This document shows, piece after piece, positions 12,720 through 23,100 of a stretch of DNA of 64,000 nt. Source of the DNA: Eopsaltria australis. Lineage: Eukaryota > Chordata > Aves > Passeriformes > Petroicidae. Numbering within the stretch: the stretch's first letter is position 1; every line of letters starts with the position of its first letter. A program made the position numbers and the translations under genes. The notes below the pieces were generated by a model that saw nothing but the letters and a program-made list of their open reading frames with translations, did no database searches and had not been told where the DNA came from. The stretch is from NCBI GenBank assembly GCA_034509425.1, contig JAVTVJ010000665.1, positions 124,001-188,000 of the forward strand. The letters run 5' to 3'.

Positions 12720-13480
12720 CTGGTACCCCAGGTCCCTGACCCCAGCGCCCCAGTCCCCAAGCACCCCCGATCCCAGCACCTTGGGACCCCAGACCCTCAA
12801 CATCCCAGCTTCCCGGTGCTCAGTACCTTGGCACCCCAGTACCCTGGCACTCCAGTACCCCAACATCCCAGTGCCCCTGGGCATTGGAATCCCAGAACCT
12901 CAGTGTCCTGTCACCCCACTGTCCCAGCATCCTGGCACCGCAGCACCCCAGTTCCCAAGCACCCCCCTATCCCCGCACCTTGGGACACCAGTGCATCCCA
13001 GTACTCAATACCTTGGCTCCCCAGCACTCCAGGATATCAGCACCCTGGCATCCCAAGACCACTGGCACCCCAACATCCTGCTACCCCAGCACCCCAGTCC
13101 CCAAGCAGCCCATTATCCATTATCCCAGGACCCTGGCACCCCAGAAATCCAACAGCCCGGTGCCCCAGGACAGTGGTACCCCAGTAGTTCAGTGTCCTGT
13201 CCCCCCAGCACCCTGGCACCCCAGTAGTCCTAAACTCTGCCCCCCCCAGTACCCCAATACCCCAGGCCAGCCATCCTCCTGCGCCCCTGCACCCCAGTCC
13301 CTGGCACCCCAGTGCCCCAATACCCTGGGGTACTCATCCCCCAGCACCCCTGTACCCCAGAACTCCAATACTTCAGTAGCCAAATCCTGGCACCCAAAAT
13401 CGTGAAACCCCAGCACCAAGACACCTCAGCACCCCAAAACCCCGGGATTCCAGTGTCCCCATACCCCAGCCCTGGCACTC
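12720..13480. repeat. Degenerate 'CCCAGYACCC' simple satellite
   Basis: About 760 bp of short, strongly diverged units such as 'cagcaccctggcaccccagt' and 'ccagtaccccaatacccc' at 10-25 bp spacing. The open frames here come from the lack of stop codons in the unit. Confidence 0.85.
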
Positions 13481-13535
13481 CGGTAGCCCTGTCCCTGTCC
13501 CATCTGCAGAGCCCGTGCCGGACACGCAGGTCGAG

Positions 13536-13720
13536 CACGTTCACACGTGTGTGTGTGTGTGCGTGTGTTTGCACACCTGGGTACACGCTCGTGTCACGTG
13601 TGGCTGCTTGTGGGGTCACACACGTGTGGGGGATACATCTGTGTGTGAGGGGGCACACACACGTACCCGGGCTGTGCACACGTGTGTGTGTGTGTGCTGA
13701 CACACGTGTGCTCCCATGTA
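13536..13720. repeat. TG/CA-rich microsatellite cluster
   Basis: Runs of (TG)n interleaved with 'acacacgtg' and 'cacacgtgtg', giving several short palindromes of the ACACGTGT type. Confidence 0.85.
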
Positions 13721-14339
13721 CCACACGCACCCGGGACCAATCCTGCTGCCCCCTGGCAAACCCAGGCCCCCCCTAAAGCCCAAAAGGGCCGGGGATGGGT
13801 CAGGGTGTGGGTGGGGCCGGCTGTTGGGAGGGGCGCTGGGCAGTGGGTTCTGGGCAGGGATTAACTCTTGGATTAAAACTGGGAAAATAAGGACGATCCA
13901 AGGACAAAATTCCCTGTCTGCTTAAGGGGGGCATCCAGCCGGGCGGGGGGAAGTTAGGGTGCAGGGAACAGGGTGAGGGGCACCCTGAGGACATCGTGTT
14001 CTGTGTTCCAGGGGTTCCTTTTAATCCCTGCCCCCCTTCGCAATAAAAAGCTGCATCATCCCAGCATGGTATGTTCCAGCTCTTTTCCCTCTAATTTTGG
14101 ACCCAAAATCCGGCACGAATGTTTGGATCTAAAAATACTACCGGGAAGCAGAGCCACGAGTGGGGGGTGCGGGGCTCCCTGCTGGCTGGGGCTGTGACAC
14201 CCAGGAGTGCCCCGGGGGGAGCCCAGGGCAGGGGAGTCCCCTCTGTCCAAGGGGTACTGGGTGGGCCTGGGGAATGGGGTGAGGATTTGGGGTGGAATGG
14301 GGAGTGTGGGGCTGTGCCCTCAGGTGTGGGGATGAGCGT
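13721..14339. other. Spacer without recognisable gene
   Basis: Mostly single-copy, moderately GC-rich. An 'aataaa' hexamer lies at 14,042-14,047 on the plus strand, but no upstream gene fits it. Nothing else supported. Confidence 0.4.
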
Positions 14340-15090
14340 GGGATGGGGCTGGGAGTGTCCGTGGAGCTGAGGCTGCCACGGGATGCCATGGGGATGGAGA
14401 TTGGGGTAGGATGGGGATGAGGATGGGGTGAGATGGGATGGAGGGGCTGGGGAAGAAGAGAGGAGTGGGGATGAGGATGGGGACAGGGATGGGGATGGGA
14501 GTTGGGATTGGATTGGACTGGATGAAAGGGGAATGGGGATGAGAGCAGGGATGGGATGGGGATGATGAGGAGGATGGGGATGATGGGGATGATGGGGATG
14601 ATGAGGATGATGGGGATGATGGGGATGATGGGGATGATGGGGATGATGGGGATGATGGGGATGATGGGGATGATGGGGATGATGGGGATGATGGGGATGA
14701 TGGGGAAGATGATGGGGATGATGGGGATGGGGACAGAGGACAGGGATGAGAATGAGGATGAGAGGATAGGAACTGGAGATGGGAACGAGGATGAGGACAG
14801 AGATGGAATGGGGATGATGGGCATAGAGGACAGAGGTGGGAATGAGGATGGGGATAGGGGAGAGATGTGTGTGAGGACGGAGATGGGGGACAGGGGCGGG
14901 GATGGCATTGGGATGATGGAGATGGGGACAGGGATGGAGATGAGAATGGGGACACAGGATAGGGATGGAAATAAAGAAAGGCATGAGGATGGGAGTGGGG
15001 AAGAAGATGGGGATGAAGAGTGAGGATGGGGAAAAGGATGGAATGGGGACGGGAGCGAGGATGGGGATGGAGAGGGGAGTGCGGACAGGG
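14340..15090. repeat. GATGGGGAT-family repeat with a 9-bp core array
   Basis: A purine-rich (plus strand) region of 'gatggggatgagg' variants. Between about 14,562 and 14,722 it is nearly perfect 9-bp (GGGGATGAT)n, roughly 16-18 copies. Because the unit is three codons long, the same tripeptide repeats in each frame (Met-Met-Gly plus; His-His-Pro or Ile-Ile-Pro minus), giving long spurious open frames. Confidence 0.92.
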
Positions 15091-15099
15091 ATGAGGACT

Positions 15100-15930
15100 G
15101 ACACGGGGCTGGGCAGGGCAATGCGCACGGGGCCGGTCCCGGGCTGGGCAGGCGCTGGGGCCGTGCCCGGTGCCGGTGCCGGTGCCCGGTGCCGGTGCCC
15201 GGTGCCGGTGCCCGGTGCCGCTGCCGGTGCCGCTGCCGGTGCCGCTGCCGCTGCCGCTGCCGCCGCGGCGCTCGGCGGGTTAAGCCCGCGCTGCCGCCAT
15301 TGGCGGAGCGCAGAGCGGCGGCGGCCAATGCGGACGGGCCGTGAGCACCGGGCCGGCCCCACACCCCGTCCCGGGGCGGATCGGGGCGGTTCGGCTGCGC
15401 TCGGGCCGGGTCGGAACCGTTCGGCTGCGCTCGGGTCGGGCTCGGCTCCGCTCGGCTCAGCTCGGAGAGCATCGGGACGGTTCGGCTGCGCTCGGGTCGG
15501 GCTCGGCTCCGCTCGGCTTCGCTCGGGACGGATCGGGGAGGCTCGGCCCGGCCCGGTTCGGCCCGGTTTGGTTCGACGCGGCCCGCTCGGCTTCCTTCGG
15601 CCTCGCTCGGCTCAGCTCGGCTCGGTTCGGCTTTTCTCGGCTCGGTTGGCTGCGCTGGGATTCTCTCGGTTCGGCTCCGCTTGACTCGGTTCGGTTGGGT
15701 TCGTCTGGGCCCGGCCTTGCCCGGTCGCCGCCGCACCGGGCCCGGTAACGCTCCGACCCCATCCCGGTCCGGGCCCGAGCCCAGCCCCGGTTACGCCCCG
15801 GGAGGAAGGGGGGGAGGGAGGGAGCGAGCATCCTCCGCCGCTCCGTCCGCAGCACGGCCGGCACCGGGGCGGGCGGGCGGATCCGGGCCGGGCCGGGCAG
15901 GCAGGAGCCCCGGCTGGGCCGTGACACTGA
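15100..15930 (+). promoter_or_regulatory. CpG island, probable AMIGO1 promoter and 5' noncoding exon
   Basis: Extreme CpG density with two simple-repeat blocks: 'gccggtgcccggtgccggt' at 15,165-15,260 and 'tcggctgcgctcgggtcggg' variants at 15,370-15,690. Between them lies a facing pair of NF-Y boxes, ATTGG at 15,299-15,303 and CCAAT at 15,325-15,329. AMIGO1 has a 5' noncoding exon in mammals, and a clean acceptor (ccctccacag) sits 2 bp before the AMIGO1 ATG, so the promoter should lie upstream of an intron, which fits this island. The TSS is unknown. Confidence 0.6.
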
Positions 15931-15934
15931 GGAC

Positions 15935-16740
15935 ATGTCGTGACAGCCACCCCGCACCGGGACCGGGGTGGGACACCCTGTGACACCAGGGGACCGAACC
16001 CCCCCCAAGCCGTGACAGCGAGGCACCAGCGGGGCACAAAGCCACTCCTTGTGGTGACAGCGGGGGACCACAGCTACCCCTGGCAGTGGCACTGGGTGCA
16101 CACCGCGGCACTTGGTGACAGCGCCCTCGCCGCTGTGACAGCTGTCACCAAGCACCCGCACCACGACACCAGGTGAGCAGCCCCAGCACGTGCTGTGACA
16201 CCGGGTGTGCCCAGAGCCTGCTGTGACACCGTGTGACTGAAGCCACCCCGGAGTGCTGACATTGCGTGAGCCCTGAGCCTGGCACATGCCGTGACACTGG
16301 GTGACCAAACCACCCTGTGCCGTGACCCTTGGGTGAGCCTCGAGCCTGGTACGTGCTGTGACACCGGCAGACCAGAGCCACTCTGGACTGTGACAACAAG
16401 TGCTCAACCAGCCTGGCACCTGCCACTGGGTGACCCAAGCCACCTCGGACTGTGGTACCAAGTGACCAAGCCACTTGGCACCATGACACCTGGTGAGCCC
16501 TCAGCCTGGTGCCTGCCGTGACACCATGGGACTGAAGCCACCTTGGACTGTGACATCGGGCGAGCCCTGAGCCCTGCACCTGCTGTGACACCGTGGGACT
16601 GAAGCCACCCTGTGCTGTGACACCGGGCGAGCCCTGAGCCCTGCACCTGCTGTGACACCGTGTGACTGAAGCCACCCCGTCCTGCGACACTTGGTGACCG
16701 AACCACTCCACACCATGTGACCGAAGCCTCCCCCCACCCT
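15935..16740. repeat. Minisatellite in probable AMIGO1 5'UTR intron
   Basis: Diverged units containing 'gctgtgacaccgtgtgactg' plus 'aagccacccc'. The last copies, from about 16,526, run at about 66-67 bp and are the most alike ('gggcgagccctgagccctgc' repeated). The array ends just before the acceptor of the coding exon. Confidence 0.85.
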
Positions 16741-16748
16741 CCACAGCC

Positions 16749-18230
16749 ATGCCACCCTCCTGTCACCCGTGCGTGGCCATGGGGCCGCTGTCCCTGCTGC
16801 TGGCGCTGTCCCTGCTGCCCCCTCGGGGGTCTGCGGGCTGGAGCTGCCCCCCGCACTGCGTCTGCGCCTCCAACCTGCTGAGCTGCTCGCAGGCCAACCT
16901 GAGCGCGGTGCCCGCGCCGCTGCCGCGCTTCGCCGCCGTCCTGGACCTGAGCCACAACAATGTCACTCGGCTGCGCGCGGACTGGGCGCCGGCGCGGCTG
17001 CCACACCTGCACGCGCTGCTGCTGAGCCACAACCGCCTGTCCTTCGTGTCCACCGAGGCCTTCGCCCACGTGCCGCGTCTGCGCCACCTCGACCTGTCCT
17101 CCAACCGCCTGCGCACGCTGGACGAGAACCTGTTCAGCGACCTGGGCGAGCTGGAGGTGCTGCTGCTGTACAACAACGAGATCGCCACGGTGGATCGCAC
17201 GGCCTTCGAGAACCTGGGCCGGCTGCGCAAGCTCTACCTGGGGCAGAACCGCATCGCCCGCTTCCCGCTGGAGCTGCTCCGCGAGGGGAGCCGGCTGCCG
17301 CAGCTGGCGCTGCTGGACCTGTCGGCGAACCGGCTGCGGGCCGTGCCCGCGGTGGAGCTGCAGGCGCTGCCCGCCTGGCTGCGCGACCGCCTCTACCTGC
17401 ACAACAACCCGCTGGCCTGCGACTGCCTGCTCTTCCAGCTGCTGGACCGCGGCTACCGCCGCCACCTCAGCGCCGTGGTGGATTTCCAGGATGATCTCCA
17501 CTGCTTCCTGCCCGGAGCATCGTCCTCCCCCGTCAAGATCCTGGCGCTGGCGGACAAGCAGCCTCTCAACTGCAGCAGGGCGCAGGAGGCCGTGCTGGAG
17601 GCGCACCTCGGGGACAGCGTGACGCTGGGCTGTGACAGCCGGTGGCAGGGCGTGCGCAGCCGGCACTGGGTGACGCCGGGCGGGGAGCGGGTGCTGGGGG
17701 ACGGCGGCAACGGCAGCGTGGCCCTGCTGGCCAACGGCAGCCTCCAGCTGCGGGCGCTGCGCCCCGAGGACGCCGGCATTTACGCCTGCTGGGTGGCCGG
17801 ACCCCTCCTCAACGAGACCCTCTACGTGGAGCTGCTGGTGCACAACTTCACCCTGCACGGCCCCCACGACACCCTGAACACGGCCTACACCACGCTGGTG
17901 GGCTGCATCCTGAGCGTGGTGCTGGTGCTCATCTACCTGTACCTCACCCCGTGCCGCTGCTGCTGCTGCCGCGGCACCGAGAAGCCGCCGGCGCCCCGCG
18001 ACGACAGCATCAACTCCTCGGTGCTGAGCACCACCCCGAACCACGCCGGGGGCACCGGGGAGCCCTGCGGGTCCCACGTGGCCTCCACTGCTGGCACGGG
18101 GCAGAACGGCAGGTTCAAGGGCGGGGGCAGCCCCCCAGTGCCCGCCCGGCAGGGCCCCAAGGCGCAGAGGAAGGTGTCGGATCCAGACTCGGTGAGTTCC
18201 GTCTTCTCCGACACGCCCATCGTGGTGTGA
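16749..18230 (+). CDS. AMIGO1: AMIGO1: amphoterin-induced LRR/Ig adhesion protein 1
   Basis: Single coding exon for a 493-residue type I membrane protein of neurons that promotes neurite outgrowth and is an auxiliary subunit of Kv2.1. Order: signal peptide (about 1-30), cysteine-rich LRR N-cap (CPPHCVCASNLLSC, 33-46), leucine-rich repeats to about 215, LRR C-cap with CDC near 224-226, an Ig-like domain (about 285-350, Cys295 and Cys347), sequons before the membrane, and a TM helix about 378-399. The juxtamembrane-TM block from VHNFTLHGPHDTLNTAYTTL and the C-terminal SVSSVFSDTPIVV are the family's most conserved parts. The ATG at 16,749 follows a splice acceptor (cctccacag|cc); an in-frame ATG at 16,779 would give a shorter signal peptide and cannot be excluded. 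Orientation relative to GPR61 matches human. Confidence 0.96.
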   Translation: MPPSCHPCVAMGPLSLLLALSLLPPRGSAGWSCPPHCVCASNLLSCSQANLSAVPAPLPRFAAVLDLSHNNVTRLRADWAPARLPHLHALLLSHNRLSFVSTEAFAHVPRLRHLDLSSNRLRTLDENLFSDLGELEVLLLYNNEIATVDRTAFENLGRLRKLYLGQNRIARFPLELLREGSRLPQLALLDLSANRLRAVPAVELQALPAWLRDRLYLHNNPLACDCLLFQLLDRGYRRHLSAVVDFQDDLHCFLPGASSSPVKILALADKQPLNCSRAQEAVLEAHLGDSVTLGCDSRWQGVRSRHWVTPGGERVLGDGGNGSVALLANGSLQLRALRPEDAGIYACWVAGPLLNETLYVELLVHNFTLHGPHDTLNTAYTTLVGCILSVVLVLIYLYLTPCRCCCCRGTEKPPAPRDDSINSSVLSTTPNHAGGTGEPCGSHVASTAGTGQNGRFKGGGSPPVPARQGPKAQRKVSDPDSVSSVFSDTPIVV

Positions 18231-18339
18231 GGGGACGCTGCGGGGACAGTCCCCAGGGACACTCCGTGTCCCCGCCGCCACTGCAAGCTGTCCCCGGGCA
18301 GGAGGGGTGGCCGGACCCCCGCTGCCGTGTCTCCAGCTT

Positions 18340-19260
18340 GGGGGGGTCACACCATCACAGTCCAGGACTGAGCATCGCTGCTGGCCCCCGCTGAGGTCAC
18401 TGACACCGTGGGACCAAGAGGGACAAAGATGTGATACACACCTTGGGGACAGTCTCCCGCTGTGGCAGGACAGGTGGCTGGACCCTCACCAAGGCCCCAG
18501 CTTTTGGGGGTCTCATCATCGTCCCCAGGACTGAGCATTGTCCCTCACCCCCACTGAGATCACAGAGGGACCGTGAGGGGACACTCCGTGGGACAGTGCA
18601 CCAGGACACCCCGTGTTCCTCCTGCTGCTGTGACCTGTTCCCCATGGACATGCCACGGGCAGAAGGGGTGGCTGGACCCCAACTTGGGGGGCAGCACCAT
18701 TGCCCCCCAGGATGGAGCATCACTGCTGGCCCCCACCGAGGTCACTGCGCAGCCACAAGGGACAAGGATGTGAAGGGACACACCATGGGGCACTCCCCGA
18801 CTGTCACCTGTCACCGGCAGGAGGGGCGGCCACACCCCCACCGTGTCCCGGCTTTTGGGGGTGCCACCATCACCCCCCAGGACTGAGCATCGTCCCTGGC
18901 CCCCGCCGAGATCACCGAGGAACTGCGGGGGACAAGGGTGTGAGGGGACACTCCATGGGGAGTCCCCAGGGACACCTTGTGTCCCCACTGCCACTGCGAG
19001 CTGTCCCCAGGCAGGAGGGTGGCTGGACCCTCACCACCGTGTCCCCAGCTTTTGGGGGTGCCACCATCACCCCTCAGGACTGAGCATCATCCGAGGTCAC
19101 CGTGGGACTGCAGGGGACAAGGGTGTGAGGGGACACACCGTGGGGACAGTGTCCTGCTGTGACCTGTCCCTGGGCAGGAGGGATGATCAGCCTCCCCTCA
19201 CTGTGTCCATTTTTGGGGGTCCCACCGTGGCCCCTCAGGACTGAGCATCGCTGCTGAGGT
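18340..19260. repeat. 160-200 bp tandem repeat in AMIGO1 3'UTR
   Basis: About six units, each with 'cttttgggggtgccaccatc', 'caggactgagcat' and 'gacaaggatgtgaggggaca'. The anchor 'gagcat' recurs near 18,369, 18,534, 18,715, 18,885, 19,082 and 19,243. It lies between the AMIGO1 stop and its poly(A) signal, so it should be transcribed. Confidence 0.88.
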
Positions 19261-19731
19261 CACTGCAGGACCACATGGACAAATCCCTGTGATGTCAACG
19301 TGGCCACCAACTGCAGGGCACGAGGCACAGGAGGACTGAGGGACAGTGACAGTGACAGTGGCAGCCGTGAGCCCCCAGGAGCAGCAGCACCAGGCAGAGC
19401 CCCCCTCCCTGCCCCCCCGAACCCCCACGCCCCCCTTGGCATGTGCATGGCCAAGCATGAGTCCCCCGGGGAGCATGTGCCACCCCCGGGGGGACACTGG
19501 GGCTGTGTCACCCCCCCTGGGGAACCCCCAACACCCTCCTGCCCCCCCCTGCAACCCACAGCTGCAAACAGAGCCCCCTCACCCGCAGGGGGTGCGACCC
19601 CGAGGGGCTCCAGCGCCCCAAAAAGGCGGTGCCCCCCCTCACCCCCCGTGCCAGCCCAGCCTGTGTCTCCCGTGCCCCCACCCTGGACGTTCCCCCCCGC
19701 GCTGGGCGATGCCCACCCACGCCTTGGCCAA

Positions 19732-19737
19732 AATAAA
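19732..19737 (+). terminator. AMIGO1 polyadenylation signal
   Basis: AATAAA followed within 25 bp by the GU-rich 'tcgtgtctgtg'. It is the first canonical hexamer after the AMIGO1 stop, giving a 3'UTR of about 1.5 kb. Confidence 0.75.
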
Positions 19738-20186
19738 CGCGATTCCCTCGTGTCTGTGCAACCTTCTCCTGGCTTTGGGGGACCCGAAGGGGTGTCCCCA
19801 AGATGGGGTGGGGCTGGGGTGGGTTGGGGACAGGGTGACACTGCTGTGGGGCGCCCCCTTTCCCACTACACAACTCCTTTTTTTTTTTCCTCTTTGTTTT
19901 CTTTTTTTTTTTTTTTACAAAAAGAACAAAAACAGCAACAACCGTTTCTTATAAATATCCGCGGCCGACGGGGCCCCGGGAGGTCCCGGGGGGGGTCCCC
20001 AGTGCCGCCCCCCCCTCCCGGGGCTGGTTTTAGCAGCAAGAGAACAGAACTGAGAGTTTTGAGGTATTTTCTGGAAGTTTGGGATTTTCCTTCGTGTTTC
20101 CTTGGGATTTTTTTTTTCCCCCTTCATCGGTTTTCTGGCGTTTCCCGGTGGGGGGGACACAGGGGGGGCCCCCGGTGACCCCTCTG
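19738..20186 (-). other. Convergent AMIGO1/ATXN7L2 3' ends
   Basis: About 450 bp between the AMIGO1 poly(A) signal and the ATXN7L2 stop, read as ATXN7L2 3'UTR on the minus strand. A T-rich block at 19,879-19,917 is A-rich on the minus strand, and TATTTATA lies nearby, but there is no AATAAA. There is no space for another gene. Confidence 0.55.
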
Positions 20187-23100
20187 TTAATGGGCTTTGG
20201 ACTGCAGGGGGGGGAGAGGGGACGAGTCAGCCCTAGGGGGACACCTGGGGGACAATCCACAGGCTTGGGGGAGCCCCCGGTGTCCCCAGGGCTGGGGAGG
20301 TTCCCACACACAGGACAGGGTGTCCCCCAGTGTCCATCCCCCCAAACCAGAATGTCCCCCTCTGGCCCATGGTGTCCCCCCCAGGACAGGGTGTCCCCCC
20401 TGGTGTCAATCCCCCCCAAACCAGAATGTCCCCCTCTGGCCCATGGTGTCCCACACAGGACAGGGTGTCCCCCAGTGTCCATCCCCCCAAACCAGAATGT
20501 CCCCATGATTTTCCCCCTGTTGCCCACGGTGTCCCCCCCAGGACAGAGCATCCCTCACGGCACGGTGACCCCAATCCCAGTGTGCCACCCCATCTCCCGC
20601 TGGTCCCAGTGACCCCGAGGGGCTTCCCCAGCCCCAGCCCTACCTTCAGAACGCTCCTCTTCTCCTCGAAACCCAGGGGCGTCCCCGGCTTCTTCCTGCG
20701 GATGGAGCCCCCGGAGGCGGAGCTGCCGGAGCCGGGAGGGGCCGGGGGGCCGGGCAGGGGGGGCGCCGCTTTGGGTTTGAGGGGTCGGCAATAGGTGGCC
20801 GCGTTCTTGCGCTTCTTCACCTCATCCTCGGAGAGCCCCCGGGGGGTTCCCCCCAGCCCGAGCAGCGTTTGGGGGTCCCGGGCGGCGGGGGGGGCCCGGC
20901 AGGGCTGCCCGGGGGGCGGCCGCCGCACCCGCGGGGTCCCGTTGAGGATGGCGATGGAGGGCGAAGCCGGGGGGGTGAGTTTCGTCTTGCCGGGGGGTGT
21001 CACCCCCTGATTCTTGCCCTTGGCGCTGTCCCCCAAACACGTCCGTTTGTACGGGGGGCTGCCGGCCGTGAGCGGCGGCTGCCAGGGCCGGGGGTCCGTG
21101 TCCGCCCCGCCGGACGCTTCCCGTGCCCGCGGGGATTTGCTGGCCTTGGAGGGGGGCAGTTTGCTGAAGGAGGGGGACGGGGTGTTGGCGGGGAGGGGGG
21201 AGGTGATGGACTGCGTGCCCCCTCCCCCGCACTCGGGCTGGCTGCAGGCGGCCGCCGCCGGGGGGGACCCCACGGTGTAGGTGAGGCTGGTGGGGACCCG
21301 GCACCCCCCCGCCGCCGAGAGGCTCCGCAGGGGTGGGGAGGGGGCTGCAGGGCCGTAAAGGGGGGCAGCGGGGCTGGGGGGCGCTGTGGCGAGGTGAAGA
21401 GGGGCAACGACGGCTGGAGGGATCTTCCTGTGGGAAGGGAGGGGGCAGGTGAGATGGGGAAGCCCCAAAATTCCTGCTCCCAACCACGTCCCCCCAGTTC
21501 AGGGGGGGGGGAGGTGAGATGGAAGCCCTCAAAATCCCCATTCCCGTCCCTCCAATCACACCCTGTCCCCCCCAGTTCAGGTGTGGAAAGGTGAGATGGG
21601 AGCCCCCACAGATCCTCACTCCCAGCCCCGCATCCCCACCTTGTCCCCCCGAGTTTGGATGGGAAGGGTGAGACAGGACATCCCCTGGGGTCCCCGTTCA
21701 CATCCCTGCCTTGTTCCACCCCCGTTCAGGTGAGGAGGGGGTGAAACGGCCAAACAGGCCCCTGCCCCCCAATCTCTGCCCTCCGTCCTGCATCCCCACC
21801 TTGTCCTTCCCGATTCGGGTGGGAAGGGGGTGGAACGGGACCACTCAAACCCCCACTCCCATCTCTGTCCCCCCCCAGTCCTTCCTGATTCAGGTAGGGA
21901 AGGGGTCCCAAAGCCCCGCTCCCATCCCTCCCTCCCCACCTTATCCTCATCCGTTTGGATCAGAATGCGGTGAAATGAGACCCCCTCGTTTCCCACTCCC
22001 ACCCCCGCAGCCTCCCCTCATCCCGCCCAGTTGGAATGAGGTGCAACAAGACCACCCCAAATCCCCGCTCCCTTCCTTTTCCCCCAATCCCAACACCCAG
22101 CCGGGACCCCGCGGAGCACAAACCCTCGCTGTGTCCGGCGGCTTTGTCCCCTGACCCCCCTCAGCAGCCGGGACCCCCCCTCACCTCCAGCGGTGGGCGC
22201 TGAGGTGCCGCTCCAGCATGGAGCCCAGCGCGGCGCAGAACCGGTCCAGCCGCCGGTCGAACACGTAACAGCCCGGGGTGACCAGGCGGCTCCCGAAGGT
22301 GCAGAACTGGGGGGGGCACCGTGCCAGGGTCACTGCAGCCCCCCCAAACCCCGCCTCAGCCCCCCCAGCCTGGCACGGAGCCGGCAATAGGAGCCGTGGA
22401 GGGGGTGCTGGCGGGGCTGGGGGTCCCTGCCCCACCCCGGGCTCCCCTCACTCACCGCCTGAGGCCGGGGTGGGCGCGCTGGGGTCTGGGGGGGCTCCTC
22501 GCCCCCCTCCTCCTCGCTCTCCTCGCTGGACACACGGCTGCCCCCCTTGGGCAGGGGGAGGGGGAAGCCTCCCGTGCCGCCCTCCCCAGAGGTGGCCGGA
22601 GCATCCTCAGGGTCACTGTCGGAGGAAAGGCGGGCCCTGCACGGCAGGGGAAGTTTTGGGGTGCTCGATATTCGGGGGGGGGGGGGTCACTGTGAGACAA
22701 GACCCTCTCCCAAATCCCCACTTCTAATCCTTACAATGTGCCCCCCAATTCAGGTGGGGAAAGGTGAGATGGGACCCCCCCAAATCCCTGATTCCATCCA
22801 CTTCCCCTCCCAATTCAGGTGCAGAGGGGCTGAGACAGCACCCCACAATTCTGCACTCACATTCCTGTTGCCCTGCCACACCCCCACTTCAGGTGGGGAA
22901 AGGTGAGATGGGACCCCCCCAAATCCCTGCTCCCATCCACATCCCCCCAAATTCAGCTGGTGAGATGAGACCCCACAAATCCCTGCTCCAAACCACATCC
23001 ACCCTCCAATTCAGATGGGGAGGGGGTGAGATGGACCCCCCCCAAATCCCCACTCCCATCCCTGCCCTCTCAATGCATCCCCCCCAATTCAGGTGACAGG

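Noticed and set aside
14091..15736. Long minus-strand frames with His-His-Pro or Ile-Ile-Pro repeats
   Set aside because: Produced by the 9-bp GGGGATGAT array, whose period is a multiple of three.
16404..18350. 648-codon open frame on the minus strand opposite AMIGO1
   Set aside because: Shadow of the very GC-rich AMIGO1 coding exon; composition (Ala, Gln, Gly, His, Arg) follows the complement, with no recognisable domain.
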